Shown here: in pieces, positions 15,696-23,890 of the stretch
How the letters are laid out: every line of letters starts with the position of its first letter
Numbering within the stretch: the stretch's first letter is position 1
Assembly (NCBI GenBank): GCA_945861025.1
Contig: CAMASN010000017.1
Coordinates: 1 to 53,416, forward strand
Reading direction: 5' to 3'
DNA: 53,416 nt
Source of the DNA: Ferrithrix thermotolerans DSM 19514
GTDB taxonomy: Bacteria; Actinomycetota; Acidimicrobiia; Acidimicrobiales; Ilumatobacteraceae
Made by a program: the position numbers and the translations under genes
The notes under the pieces: model-generated
What the model was told of the DNA's origin: nothing
The model's input: the letters and a program-made list of their open reading frames with translations, nothing else
Databases searched by the model: none

Positions 15696-17684
15696 GTGAC
15701 CACAGTTGTCTTCACTCCATCGGGTCGACAAGGAGACGTCGAGCCCGGATGCACCGTGCTCGATGCGGCGCGCCAACTCGGCGTCGACCTCGATTCGGTA
15801 TGCGGGGGCAGGGGCATCTGCGGTCGGTGCCAAGTAGTCCCTGCGTTCGGCGAATTCGCCAAGCACGCGATCTCGAGCAGCGCCGATCATCTGTCGCCAC
15901 TCAGTGCTACTGAGCAGTCGTACAAGGGTCGTCGAGCGCTCGAGCAGGGTGGGCGTCTTGGCTGTGCTGCGGTCATTACTGGTGATCTCGTTATCGACGT
16001 TCCTGCTGCCAGTCAGATGCATCGCCCGGTCATTCGTAAGTCGGTCGATCTCACCGGCTTAATCATCGATCCAATCGTTCGGCCGTATTACGTAGAGGTG
16101 TTGCCAAACGATCTTGGTGGCGATCGCAGCGACCTGCGCCTGCTCACCGATGCGCTCAGCGAGCAGTGGCTCCGAACGGGTCTCACCATTACTCCAGCTG
16201 CGTTGCGTCGATTGCAGCCAGCGCTTGCCGCTGCAGATCGCAAGATCACTGTGGCGATCCACGACCATTCGGTGATCACCGGTGTCTGGTCGGGCTTTGT
16301 CGAAACTCTCTTCGGAGTGGCTATCGATGTTGGCTCCACAACCGTTGCCGGTCATCTGTGCGATTTGGCCACAGGCGAAGTGGTGGCATCGGCCGGACTG
16401 ATGAATCCTCAAATTCGTTTTGGCGAAGACCTGATGAGCCGTGTGTCGTACGTGATGATGCATCCGGGCGGCGATGCCGAACTCACGGCGGCCATTCGCG
16501 GCGCACTCAATGATCTGATCGAGCAACTCTGTGAGATCGGCTCGGTCACGCTCAATGATGTCTCTGATCTGGTGCTCGTGGGTAACCCGATCATGCATCA
16601 CCTCATCTTGGGCATCGATCCAACACCGCTCGGTGGCGCGCCGTTTCCACTTGCCACCGACCTCCCGGTCGATGGTCGCGCCAGCGACATCGGTATTGCC
16701 TGCCCGTTCTCGTCGCTGCACATTCTTCCGTGCATCGCCGGACATGTTGGCGCCGACACGGCGGGCGCAGTGCTGGCAGTTGGCCCACATCGTGGCGACG
16801 AAGTTGTGCTGCTGGTCGACGTTGGCACCAATGCCGAACTCGTGCTTGGCAACCGGCACGGGCTTGCTGCAGCATCGAGCCCCACGGGTCCTGCGTTTGA
16901 GGGCGCCCAAATCTCGTGCGGACAACGCGCCACTGCAGGCGCTATCGAACGCGTACGCATCGATCGCGACACGCTCGAGCCCCGGCTCAAAGTGATTGGC
17001 TCAGACCTCTGGAGCGACGAACCAGGCTTCGCCGAGTCGCTTCCCGAAGTGGGCATCACGGGCATCTGTGGCTCGGGCATCATCGAGGTGCTCGCCGAGT
17101 TGTTCCTCGCTGGCATCATCGATGCCGACGGCACCATTAACGGCGCCGCCGCCGCACGAACCCCACGCGTCGTGGCCGAGGGTCGCACGTTTGTCTACGT
17201 TTTGCACTACGGCACTCCGCAGTTGTGCATCACTCAAAACGATGTGCGCGGTATCCAACTCGCCAAGGGTGCGCTGTATGCCGGCGCACGCTTGTTGATG
17301 GATCGTGCCGGCCTCGAAACCGTCGACTCGGTCAAGCTCGCTGGCGCGTTCGGCAGCCACATCGACCCGGTGTACGCACTTGTGCTCGGACTCATCCCCG
17401 ACTGCGATCCCGCATCGGTTGTGTCGGTTGGCAACGCTGCGGGCTCGGGCGCAGTTCGTGCGCTGCTGTCGGCACACGATCGTGCCGAGATCATCGATGT
17501 TGCGCGCTCCATCACAAAGGTAGAGACCGCTCTCGAGCCGCGCTTCCAAGAGCACTTCGTGCAGGCGATGGGCTTCCCGCATTCAACCGACCCATACCTG
17601 CGCTTGGGTCAGGTCGTCACATTGCCTGCCCGCACCGAACCAGCGGGCTCCACGCGTACACGCCGTCGCCCACGGCCCGAGTAA
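15696..17684 (+). CDS. RACo-like corrinoid protein reductive activator (ASKHA ATPase with ferredoxin domain)
   Basis: 662 residues. Residues about 1-95 are a [2Fe-2S] domain with Cys36, Cys42, Cys45 and Cys90. A linker follows, and from about 205 the DUF4445/ASKHA ATP-binding region begins with GVAIDVGSTTVAGHL; VDVGTNAELVLG and GITGICGSGIIEVLAELF are further signatures. This family uses ATP to reduce inactive Co(II) corrinoid proteins to Co(I). It is therefore needed because the corrinoid cycle misfires, especially in air. The GTG start lies 8 bp after the methyltransferase stop with GAGGT overlapping it. The C-terminal Arg/Pro-rich tail is odd but short. Confidence 0.93.
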   Translation: MTTVVFTPSGRQGDVEPGCTVLDAARQLGVDLDSVCGGRGICGRCQVVPAFGEFAKHAISSSADHLSPLSATEQSYKGRRALEQGGRLGCAAVITGDLVIDVPAASQMHRPVIRKSVDLTGLIIDPIVRPYYVEVLPNDLGGDRSDLRLLTDALSEQWLRTGLTITPAALRRLQPALAAADRKITVAIHDHSVITGVWSGFVETLFGVAIDVGSTTVAGHLCDLATGEVVASAGLMNPQIRFGEDLMSRVSYVMMHPGGDAELTAAIRGALNDLIEQLCEIGSVTLNDVSDLVLVGNPIMHHLILGIDPTPLGGAPFPLATDLPVDGRASDIGIACPFSSLHILPCIAGHVGADTAGAVLAVGPHRGDEVVLLVDVGTNAELVLGNRHGLAAASSPTGPAFEGAQISCGQRATAGAIERVRIDRDTLEPRLKVIGSDLWSDEPGFAESLPEVGITGICGSGIIEVLAELFLAGIIDADGTINGAAAARTPRVVAEGRTFVYVLHYGTPQLCITQNDVRGIQLAKGALYAGARLLMDRAGLETVDSVKLAGAFGSHIDPVYALVLGLIPDCDPASVVSVGNAAGSGAVRALLSAHDRAEIIDVARSITKVETALEPRFQEHFVQAMGFPHSTDPYLRLGQVVTLPARTEPAGSTRTRRRPRPE

Positions 17685-17705
17685 CCCAACAGTTCTGAGG
17701 ATGTC

Positions 17706-19274
17706 ATGACTGATACAACGAATCCAGAGATGCCAGCAGCCGCTCGTTCGGGTGGCCGTGCGGGTGGCGGTCGCGCCAACCGTCAAGCGGCGCGTCTTGC
17801 GAGCCACGCCGATTCGGTTCCGTTTCTCACGCGCACGCTCGCGCCATTCGAAGTGCTGAGCGACGAGAGCATCGCAATCATCGAAGAAAACGCCGACACC
17901 ATCCTCGAGAAGCTTGGTGTGTGGATTCGCGACTACCCATCAGCGCTGAAGCTGTTTGCAGACGCGGGTGCCGATGTCGACGGCGAACGTGTGCGTTTCC
18001 CACGCGGCATGTGTCGCAGCATCGTGCAAGCCACAGCGCCGCGTCTGTACACCCAGCACGGCCGTAACCCCGATCGCAATGTTGAGATCGGCGGGATGAA
18101 CACGGTGTTCGCTCCGAACTATGGCTCACCGTTTGTTCGCGATCTCGACAATGGCCGCCGGTACGCCACGCTCGCCGACTTCCAGAACTTCGTAAAACTG
18201 GCGTACTCGTCGCCCTACATCCATCACTCGGGTGGCACGGTGTGCGAGCCCGTCGACATCCCCGTGAACAAGCGCCATCTCGACATGGTGTATTCGCACA
18301 TCAAGTACAGCGACAAGCCGTTCATGGGTTCGGTTACCGCTGCAAGTCGCGCTCAAGACAGCGTCGATCTTGCTCGCATTGCGTTCGGCGGCGATTTGGC
18401 CGACCGCACGGTGATGACCAGCCTCATCAACGCGTCGTCGCCACTGGTTTGGGACGAAACAATGCTCGGCTCGGCCGAGGTGTACGCGCGGAACAATCAA
18501 GCGTGCATCTTCACGCCGTTCATCCTCGCCGGCGCGATGGCGCCAGTAACCACCGCTGGTGTGGCTGCGCAGACCTTGGCTGAGGCACTTGTTGGCATGA
18601 CCTTTGCCCAGCTGATTCGGCCCGGTGCGCCGGTGATTCTTGGCTCGTTCGCTTCGTCGATGTCGATGCAGACCGGCGCCCCCACATTTGGTACCCCCGA
18701 GCCGTCGTTGGTGCTGTACGTGATGGCGCACCTGGCGCGTCGCCTTGGTGTGCCGTTTCGCTCGGGCGGCGGGCTCACTGCCTCGAAGGTGGCAGATGCC
18801 CAAGCTGCGTACGAGTCAGCAAACACGATGCAGGCAACCATGCTCGGTGGCACCAACTTTGTGTTGCACGCTGCGGGCTGGCTCGAGGGTGGCCTGTCGA
18901 TCGGCTACGAGAAGTTCGTGCTCGACTGCGACCAACTCGGTATGGCGCACACCTTCGCGAAGGGTGTCGACATGTCGCCGAATGGTCAAGCTGTCGATGC
19001 GATTGTCGACCACGAACCCGGTATGCACTTTCTCGGCACGGCGCACACTTTGGCCAACTTTGAGACTGCGTTCTACCGTTCGAACACCGCCGACAACGCC
19101 AGCTACGAGCAGTGGCTTGAAGAGGGCAGTCTCGACGCGAATGCACGCGCCAATAAGATCTGGAAGAAGTCGCTGGCCGACTACGTTGGGCCAGCGCTCG
19201 ACGATGCCATCGATGCCGAACTGCAAGAATTTGTGGCTCGGCGAAAGAGCGAAATGCCCGACGAAGTCGGGTGA
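17706..19274 (+). CDS. MttB-family trimethylamine/betaine methyltransferase, non-pyrrolysine
   Basis: 522 residues across the whole MttB fold. Conserved stretches include EVLSDESIAIIEENADTILE, NVEIGG, SSPYIHHSGGTVCEPVDIP, GTPEPSLVLYVMAHLARRLG and VPFRSGGGLTASKVADAQAAYES. There is no in-frame TAG, so the pyrrolysine of archaeal MttB is absent, as in glycine betaine (MtgB), proline betaine and carnitine enzymes. It would demethylate a quaternary amine, methylating the corrinoid protein encoded five genes upstream. Glycine betaine is favoured because betA and a dimethylglycine-dehydrogenase-like gene flank the system. The ATG at 17706 has TGAGGA before it. The Gly/Arg-rich first 30 residues look disordered. 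Confidence 0.92.
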   Translation: MTDTTNPEMPAAARSGGRAGGGRANRQAARLASHADSVPFLTRTLAPFEVLSDESIAIIEENADTILEKLGVWIRDYPSALKLFADAGADVDGERVRFPRGMCRSIVQATAPRLYTQHGRNPDRNVEIGGMNTVFAPNYGSPFVRDLDNGRRYATLADFQNFVKLAYSSPYIHHSGGTVCEPVDIPVNKRHLDMVYSHIKYSDKPFMGSVTAASRAQDSVDLARIAFGGDLADRTVMTSLINASSPLVWDETMLGSAEVYARNNQACIFTPFILAGAMAPVTTAGVAAQTLAEALVGMTFAQLIRPGAPVILGSFASSMSMQTGAPTFGTPEPSLVLYVMAHLARRLGVPFRSGGGLTASKVADAQAAYESANTMQATMLGGTNFVLHAAGWLEGGLSIGYEKFVLDCDQLGMAHTFAKGVDMSPNGQAVDAIVDHEPGMHFLGTAHTLANFETAFYRSNTADNASYEQWLEEGSLDANARANKIWKKSLADYVGPALDDAIDAELQEFVARRKSEMPDEVG

Positions 19275-19281
19275 ACTCGTA

Positions 19282-19312
19282 TTACAAGCAAAAGACCAGC
19301 CTGGTCTATAGT
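19282..19312 (+). promoter_or_regulatory. Internal promoter with 15-bp dyad operator before the dimethylglycine dehydrogenase gene
   Basis: TTACAA (19282-19287) and TATAGT (19307-19312) are 19 bp apart. Directly against the -10 lies the palindrome AGACCAG-C-CTGGTCT (19293-19307). The 118-bp gap and this signal suggest that the flavoprotein-ETF genes have their own regulated promoter besides read-through from the corrinoid operon. The palindrome is unlike the repeat at 12980-13016, so another regulator may bind. Confidence 0.5.
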
Positions 19313-19392
19313 TCCCGCTATGCGGATTATTGCCGCACAACGGTCTGCGATGGCGTCCCCGGTGGACGACCACATATGAGAGGAAATACCAC

Positions 19393-21903
19393 GTGAGCAG
19401 CGACTTCCCTACATCTGCGAAAGTAGTCGTTATTGGTGCCGGCATTGTCGGTAATGCCGTTGTCGGCCACCTGGCCGAACTCGGCTGGCGCGATATCGTC
19501 CAGATCGACAAGGGCCCGCTCCCGAACCCAGGTGGTTCCACGGGCCACGCCTCAAACTTCATCTTCCCGGTTGACCACAACCGCGAGATGGCCATGCTCA
19601 ACCTCGATAGTCAACGCCAGTACGCCGAGATGGGCGTCAATAACGCATGTGGCGGCATCGAAGTAGCGCGTACCCCTGAGCGCCTCGAAGAGTTCCGTCG
19701 GCGCATGGTGTCTGCCAAGAACTGGGGTATCGACGCTCGCTTGGTCACCCCTGCTGAGATCAAAGAGATGGTCCCGTTCATCAACGAAGAGATCTTGCTC
19801 GGCGGCTTTTATACGCCTTCGGTGTCTGTGGTCGACAGTCTTCGCGCTGGCACCATCTTCCGTGAGCGGGCGCAGGCACTCAATGCCTTGCAAACCTTCG
19901 CCAACGTTGAGGTCGAAGACATGATCGTCGAAGATGGTGTCATCAAGGCCGTCGTTACCGACCGCGGTCGCATCGACGCCGAGTATGTCGTGGTGGCCTG
20001 TGGCGTATGGAGCCCTCGAATCGCAGCGATGGCTGGCGTCGAGATTCCGCTGACGCCGGCTGTGCACCAGATGATCGACGTGGGTCCTATCCCGATTCTC
20101 GAAGCCAGCAACACCGAGGTCGGCTACCCAATCATCCGCGACATGGACACCTTTTGTTACGAGCGTCAGAGCGCAGGCTCGATGGAAGTTGGCTCCTATG
20201 CCCACCGCCCCATCTTTATGACGGCCGACGAGATTCCATCAATTAAGGAATCAAAGCTGTCGCCCACCGAACTGCCCATCACGATGGACGACTTCGATCC
20301 TCAGCTCGAGCAGGCGCTCGAACTGATGCCCGACATCTTGGCTACCGCCGAGATCAAGTACGCCATCAACGGCTTGCTGTCACTCACCCCCGACGGTTTC
20401 CCGCTCATCGGCGAAATCCCCGGAGTCAGCAACCTGTGGTCATGTGCGGCGATCTGGATTAAGGAAGGCCCTGGCGCAGCTCGCATGCTCGCCGAGTGGA
20501 TGACCCATGGCCAGCCAGAGATCGATCCTCATCACAGCGACATCAGCCGCTTCTATCCCTATGCGCGCAACGATCACCACGTGCGTGCGCGTTGTGCCGA
20601 GCACTTCAACAAGACCTACGGCATCGTGCACCCACGCGAACAGTGGGCATCCGAGCGCGACATTCGCACGGCCCCATACAAAGACCGCACCGATGCGTTG
20701 GGCGCCTATTACTTCCAGGCCGGTGGCTGGGAGCGTCCACATTGGTACGAATCGAACCGGCCGCTCGTGGCCAAATACGGCGTCGAAGATCGTCCACACG
20801 AATGGGATGCGCGCTGGTGGTCACCCATCATCAACGCTGAGCACATCGCAATGAAAGAGACCGTGGGCATGGTCGACCTCGCGCCGTTTGTGGTCTACGA
20901 CATCACTGGGCCGGGCGCGATGGCGTATCTGCAAGGTCTCACGGTGAACAACGTCGATGTTGCCATCGGCAAGTCGGTCTACACCCCGGTACTCGACGTA
21001 AACGGTGGCTTCCGTAGCGACCTCACGATGATGCGCCTCGGCACCGATTTCTACCGCGTGATTACCGGCGCCTTCGATGGCCCACGCGATGCCTTCTGGT
21101 TCAAGAAGCATCTTCCTGCCGACGGTTCGGTGCGCTTCGAAGACAAGACATCTGCCTTCGCCACCATTGGTTTGTGGGGGCCCAAGGCCCGCGAGGTCAT
21201 GGCCAAGCTCACCACCAGCGATGTCTCTAACGAAGCCTTCCCATACGGCACCACGCAAGAGGTGTTGTTTGGTTCGTTGGCCGTGCGTTTGTTCCGTATC
21301 TCTTACGTTGGCGAACTCGGCTGGGAAATCTACGTTCCCATGGAGAACGCCCGCGCAGTGTGGGACCTCATCGCTGCTGCCGGCCAAGAGTCGGGCATCG
21401 TGCCCGTTGGCGCTGGTGTGTATGGCACCACCGGTCGTCTCGAGAAGGGCTACCGCCTGATGGGCGCCGAGCTCGATGGCGAGTACACCCCGGTCGAGGC
21501 TGGCCTCGCTCGCCCCAAGGTGAAGTCGGCCGACTTCATCGGAAAGGCCGCCTACCTTGCGGCTCGAGACGCTGTTCCGGCAGCGGTGTTGTGCACGCTC
21601 ACGGTCGAAGATCATGTCTCGCCACGCGATGGCATTAAGCGCTACATGACCGGCGGCGAGACCATCCTTACGCTCGACGGAAACCGCATCGTCGATGCCA
21701 AGGGTCGTATCTCCACAGTGACCACAGCGGGTTCCGGTCCTGCCCTCGGCAAGTTCTTGCTGATGGCCTATCTCACGCCCGAACTTGCTGTTGTGGGCGC
21801 CGATCTACTCGTGAACTATATGAACGAGAGCTATCCCGTGAAGGTTGCTGTTGCTGGCCCAACGCCAGTGTTCGACCCCACCGACGCGCGGATGAAGGCA
21901 TAG
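19393..21903 (+). CDS. Dimethylglycine/sarcosine dehydrogenase-like FAD protein with folate-binding GcvT domain
   Basis: 836 residues. An N-terminal FAD domain begins VVVIGAGIVGNAVVGHL. In GGSTGHASN, His52 fits the residue that carries covalent FAD in this family. DAO-type segments run to about residue 375. From about 440 a GcvT-like tetrahydrofolate domain follows (GMVDLAPFVVYDITGPGAMAYLQ, GELGWEIYVP, GLARPKVKSADFIGKAAYL). It oxidatively demethylates an N-methylglycine, giving methylene-THF and passing electrons to ETF, encoded directly downstream (7-bp gap). GTG at 19393 with AGGAAA before it is preferred to a start at 19330, inside the leader. Dimethylglycine is the expected substrate; sarcosine cannot be excluded. 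Confidence 0.9.
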   Translation: MSSDFPTSAKVVVIGAGIVGNAVVGHLAELGWRDIVQIDKGPLPNPGGSTGHASNFIFPVDHNREMAMLNLDSQRQYAEMGVNNACGGIEVARTPERLEEFRRRMVSAKNWGIDARLVTPAEIKEMVPFINEEILLGGFYTPSVSVVDSLRAGTIFRERAQALNALQTFANVEVEDMIVEDGVIKAVVTDRGRIDAEYVVVACGVWSPRIAAMAGVEIPLTPAVHQMIDVGPIPILEASNTEVGYPIIRDMDTFCYERQSAGSMEVGSYAHRPIFMTADEIPSIKESKLSPTELPITMDDFDPQLEQALELMPDILATAEIKYAINGLLSLTPDGFPLIGEIPGVSNLWSCAAIWIKEGPGAARMLAEWMTHGQPEIDPHHSDISRFYPYARNDHHVRARCAEHFNKTYGIVHPREQWASERDIRTAPYKDRTDALGAYYFQAGGWERPHWYESNRPLVAKYGVEDRPHEWDARWWSPIINAEHIAMKETVGMVDLAPFVVYDITGPGAMAYLQGLTVNNVDVAIGKSVYTPVLDVNGGFRSDLTMMRLGTDFYRVITGAFDGPRDAFWFKKHLPADGSVRFEDKTSAFATIGLWGPKAREVMAKLTTSDVSNEAFPYGTTQEVLFGSLAVRLFRISYVGELGWEIYVPMENARAVWDLIAAAGQESGIVPVGAGVYGTTGRLEKGYRLMGAELDGEYTPVEAGLARPKVKSADFIGKAAYLAARDAVPAAVLCTLTVEDHVSPRDGIKRYMTGGETILTLDGNRIVDAKGRISTVTTAGSGPALGKFLLMAYLTPELAVVGADLLVNYMNESYPVKVAVAGPTPVFDPTDARMKA

Positions 21904-21910
21904 TTCGTTC

Positions 21911-22696
21911 ATGACCGAGTTACGGATTCTTGTCTGCGTGAAGCGTGTGCCTGCACCAGGCGCGCGCATCACGCTGACTGCCGATCGGCAAAGCATCGAC
22001 TCGAAGAACCTTGGGTTCGCCACGAGTCCGCACGAGGAATGCGCAGTTGAAGGTGCCATCCAGTTGGTCGAAATGCATGGCGGTTCGGCCACCGTGCTCA
22101 CGCTCGGAGCCGCAGAGGCCGATGAGCAATTGCGTTACGCAGTGTCAGTTGGCATCAATGCAGCGGTGCATGTCACCCATGCAGGGCTCACCGACGGCAC
22201 CGACTTCGACGCACAGGCCACGGCGCGGGCGCTGACCTCAGCGATTGCCTCGCTCGAAGCCGCCGGTGGGGCATTTGACCTGATCCTGTTTGGTAACGAA
22301 TCAGCCGATTCGGGTGGCTTCCAGGTCGGCGTGCGTGTCGCTCGCACACTTGGCCGGGCGATTGTGAACGGCATCAAGCACATCGAGATTTCCGATGGCG
22401 TCGTTACCGCTCGGCGTGAAAGCGCCGAGGGCTTCGAGGTGTACCAACTTCCGCTGCCTGCGATGCTTGGCGTCAAAGAAGGCTTGAACCTCCCTCGCTA
22501 TCCAACGTTGCCGGGTCGACTGAAGAGCAAGAAGGTTGAGGTCCTCGTGGTTGGGGCCGATCGGGCGAACGGCGGACTCACCACGTTCGGTTTCGATAAC
22601 GCTGCCGAGGTTGTGGTGCAGACCACCATGCTTGGCAAGGGCCCCGAGGCAGCACCGGCCATTGTCGACCTGCTCGAAGAATTGGGATTGCTATGA
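21911..22696 (+). CDS. etfB: Electron transfer flavoprotein beta subunit
   Basis: 261 residues, standard EtfB length. Seen: ILVCVKRVPAPGARI at the start, SPHEECAVEGAIQL, the LFGNESADSGGFQVGVRVARTLG motif, and the signature region VYQLPLPAMLGVKEGLNLPRYPTLPGRLKSKK. With EtfA it carries electrons from the dehydrogenase upstream to a membrane ETF:quinone oxidoreductase (not in the window). Its stop overlaps the etfA start (ATGA), so it is co-translated. Since it follows the dehydrogenase by 7 bp, it is probably a dedicated ETF for demethylation rather than the beta-oxidation pair. Confidence 0.95.
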   Translation: MTELRILVCVKRVPAPGARITLTADRQSIDSKNLGFATSPHEECAVEGAIQLVEMHGGSATVLTLGAAEADEQLRYAVSVGINAAVHVTHAGLTDGTDFDAQATARALTSAIASLEAAGGAFDLILFGNESADSGGFQVGVRVARTLGRAIVNGIKHIEISDGVVTARRESAEGFEVYQLPLPAMLGVKEGLNLPRYPTLPGRLKSKKVEVLVVGADRANGGLTTFGFDNAAEVVVQTTMLGKGPEAAPAIVDLLEELGLL

Positions 22697-23676
22697 GTGG
22701 CGAAATTCTCGTTGTCGTTGAGCACGATCGAGGCGTCGCCCTCGATACGTCGTATCAGGCGTTCGGGTTGGCTCGCACGTTGTTGGCCGCTGGCGTTGGC
22801 TCGTCGATTACCGCGGTGGTCATCGGCGCCGATGGCGATTCGCTCGCAGACGAGGTGGGTGCACATGGCGCTGCGCTTGCGCTGCGGGTGCATCACAGCG
22901 AACTGTCCGATTATGCGCCCGAAGCATGGGGCGATGTCGTTGCCGAGTTGATCGTAAGCCGCTCTCCTGTGGCAGTTGTAGCCACCGGCACCGACCGGGG
23001 CAACGAAGTGTTGGCTCACACCAGCGCGATTGCCGATCTGCCGTTTGCCGCAAACGTGATTGCAGTCTCTGCTGGCGATGGCCTTTCGCTCACCCGAGTT
23101 CGTTGGGGTGGCAGCTTGCTCGAGCAGGCCCATCTCGATGCTGCGGTCTTCGTGCTTTCGGCGGCCACGCACTCGTTTAGCGCCGAGCCTTCTGGTGGCG
23201 GTGACGCCGCTATCGAAGTCATCGAGCCGGCGCTTGCCGCTACGGCGTCGCGCACCCGCATCGTCGATCGCGTCACGTTGGCGGCGGGAGTCACACTGAC
23301 CACTGCAGCAGTTGTCGTCAGCGGTGGCCGTGGTGTTGGTTCGGCCGACGGGTTCGCTCCGCTCATCGAACTCGCCGATCTGCTCAGCGGTGCCGTTGGG
23401 TGCTCACGAGTCGTCACCAACAACGGTTGGCGTCCGCACAGTGATCAGGTGGGTCAGACCGGCAAGCGCATTGCTCCCGAGCTCTACATTGCCTGCGGTA
23501 TTTCGGGAGCCATCCAGCATTGGGTCGGCATGATGGCTTCAAAGCATGTGTTGGCCATCAACACCGATAACGAAGCGAACATGGTCGGCAAGGCCGAGTA
23601 CGCAGTGATCGGCGATCTGCATCAGATCCTGCCAGCGGTCAGCGAAGAAATTCGCCGCCGTCGCGCCACCGCCTAA
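22693..23676 (+). CDS. etfA: Electron transfer flavoprotein alpha subunit
   Basis: 327 residues. The C-terminal FAD domain is complete: VVSGGRGVGSADGFAPLIELADLL, GWRPHSDQVGQTGKRIAPELYIACGISGAIQHWVGM and INTDNEANMVGKAEYAVIGDLHQILP. It partners EtfB. Last gene of the plus-strand block. The end of its coding sequence contains the first copy of a 15-bp word that reappears just past the stop codon (23653-23667 and 23679-23693), leading into the palindromic element that probably ends transcription. Confidence 0.95.
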   Translation: MSGEILVVVEHDRGVALDTSYQAFGLARTLLAAGVGSSITAVVIGADGDSLADEVGAHGAALALRVHHSELSDYAPEAWGDVVAELIVSRSPVAVVATGTDRGNEVLAHTSAIADLPFAANVIAVSAGDGLSLTRVRWGGSLLEQAHLDAAVFVLSAATHSFSAEPSGGGDAAIEVIEPALAATASRTRIVDRVTLAAGVTLTTAAVVVSGGRGVGSADGFAPLIELADLLSGAVGCSRVVTNNGWRPHSDQVGQTGKRIAPELYIACGISGAIQHWVGMMASKHVLAINTDNEANMVGKAEYAVIGDLHQILPAVSEEIRRRRATA

Positions 23677-23693
23677 CCCGCCGCCGTCGCGCC
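23653..23693 (+). repeat. 15-bp direct repeat across the etfA stop
   Basis: CGCCGCCGTCGCGCC occurs at 23653-23667, inside the last etfA codons, and again at 23679-23693, just downstream of the stop. This suggests that the downstream copy arose by a short duplication when the palindromic element was formed or inserted; it may equally be slippage in a GC-rich stretch. Confidence 0.6.
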
Positions 23694-23851
23694 CCCACTC
23701 CCAATCCGCCCCCACTCCCCGGTTTGTTGAAGACAATAGGTTGGGGGTTGACCAATTGTCTTCAACAAACTCTTTGTTGGAGCGAACTGGTTGTTGGAGC
23801 GAACTGGTTGTTGGCGGGGGACGGGGACGGGGGCGGATTGGAGTGGGGGCG
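23690..23851. repeat. Composite palindromic intergenic element between etfA and the next convergent gene
   Basis: The 162-bp stretch is built of nested inverted repeats. Outer arms 23690-23713 and 23829-23851 (24 and 23 nt, C/G-rich) are complementary with a single bulged base. Inner arms 23722-23737 (GTTTGTTGAAGACAAT) and 23755-23770 are a perfect 16-bp pair around a 17-nt loop. The right half also holds a 17-bp tandem repeat. It lies between converging genes, so it can end transcription from both sides. Its architecture also resembles a dispersed palindromic repeat (REP/MITE-like). No coding potential was seen. Confidence 0.75.
23774..23814 (+). repeat. 17-bp tandem repeat, two full copies and a partial third
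   Basis: The unit TTGTTGGAGCGAACTGG is present at 23774-23790 and 23791-23807, followed by TTGTTGG (23808-23814). The copies are identical, pointing to recent slippage. The block makes the palindromic element asymmetric. TTGTTG also occurs in the inner arms of the palindrome. Confidence 0.85.
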
Positions 23852-23890
23852 GACTAGAGCGGGAGCGGGGCTCTGGAGTGGGGTGACGTG

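Noticed and set aside
17706-19274. Pyrrolysine-type MttB
   Set aside because: The gene has no in-frame TAG and is full length, so it belongs with the non-pyrrolysine relatives.
23677-23890. CRISPR array, because of repeated TTGTTGG units
   Set aside because: The copies are directly adjacent with no spacers, the unit is 17 bp, and the block sits within a palindrome; no cas genes are present.
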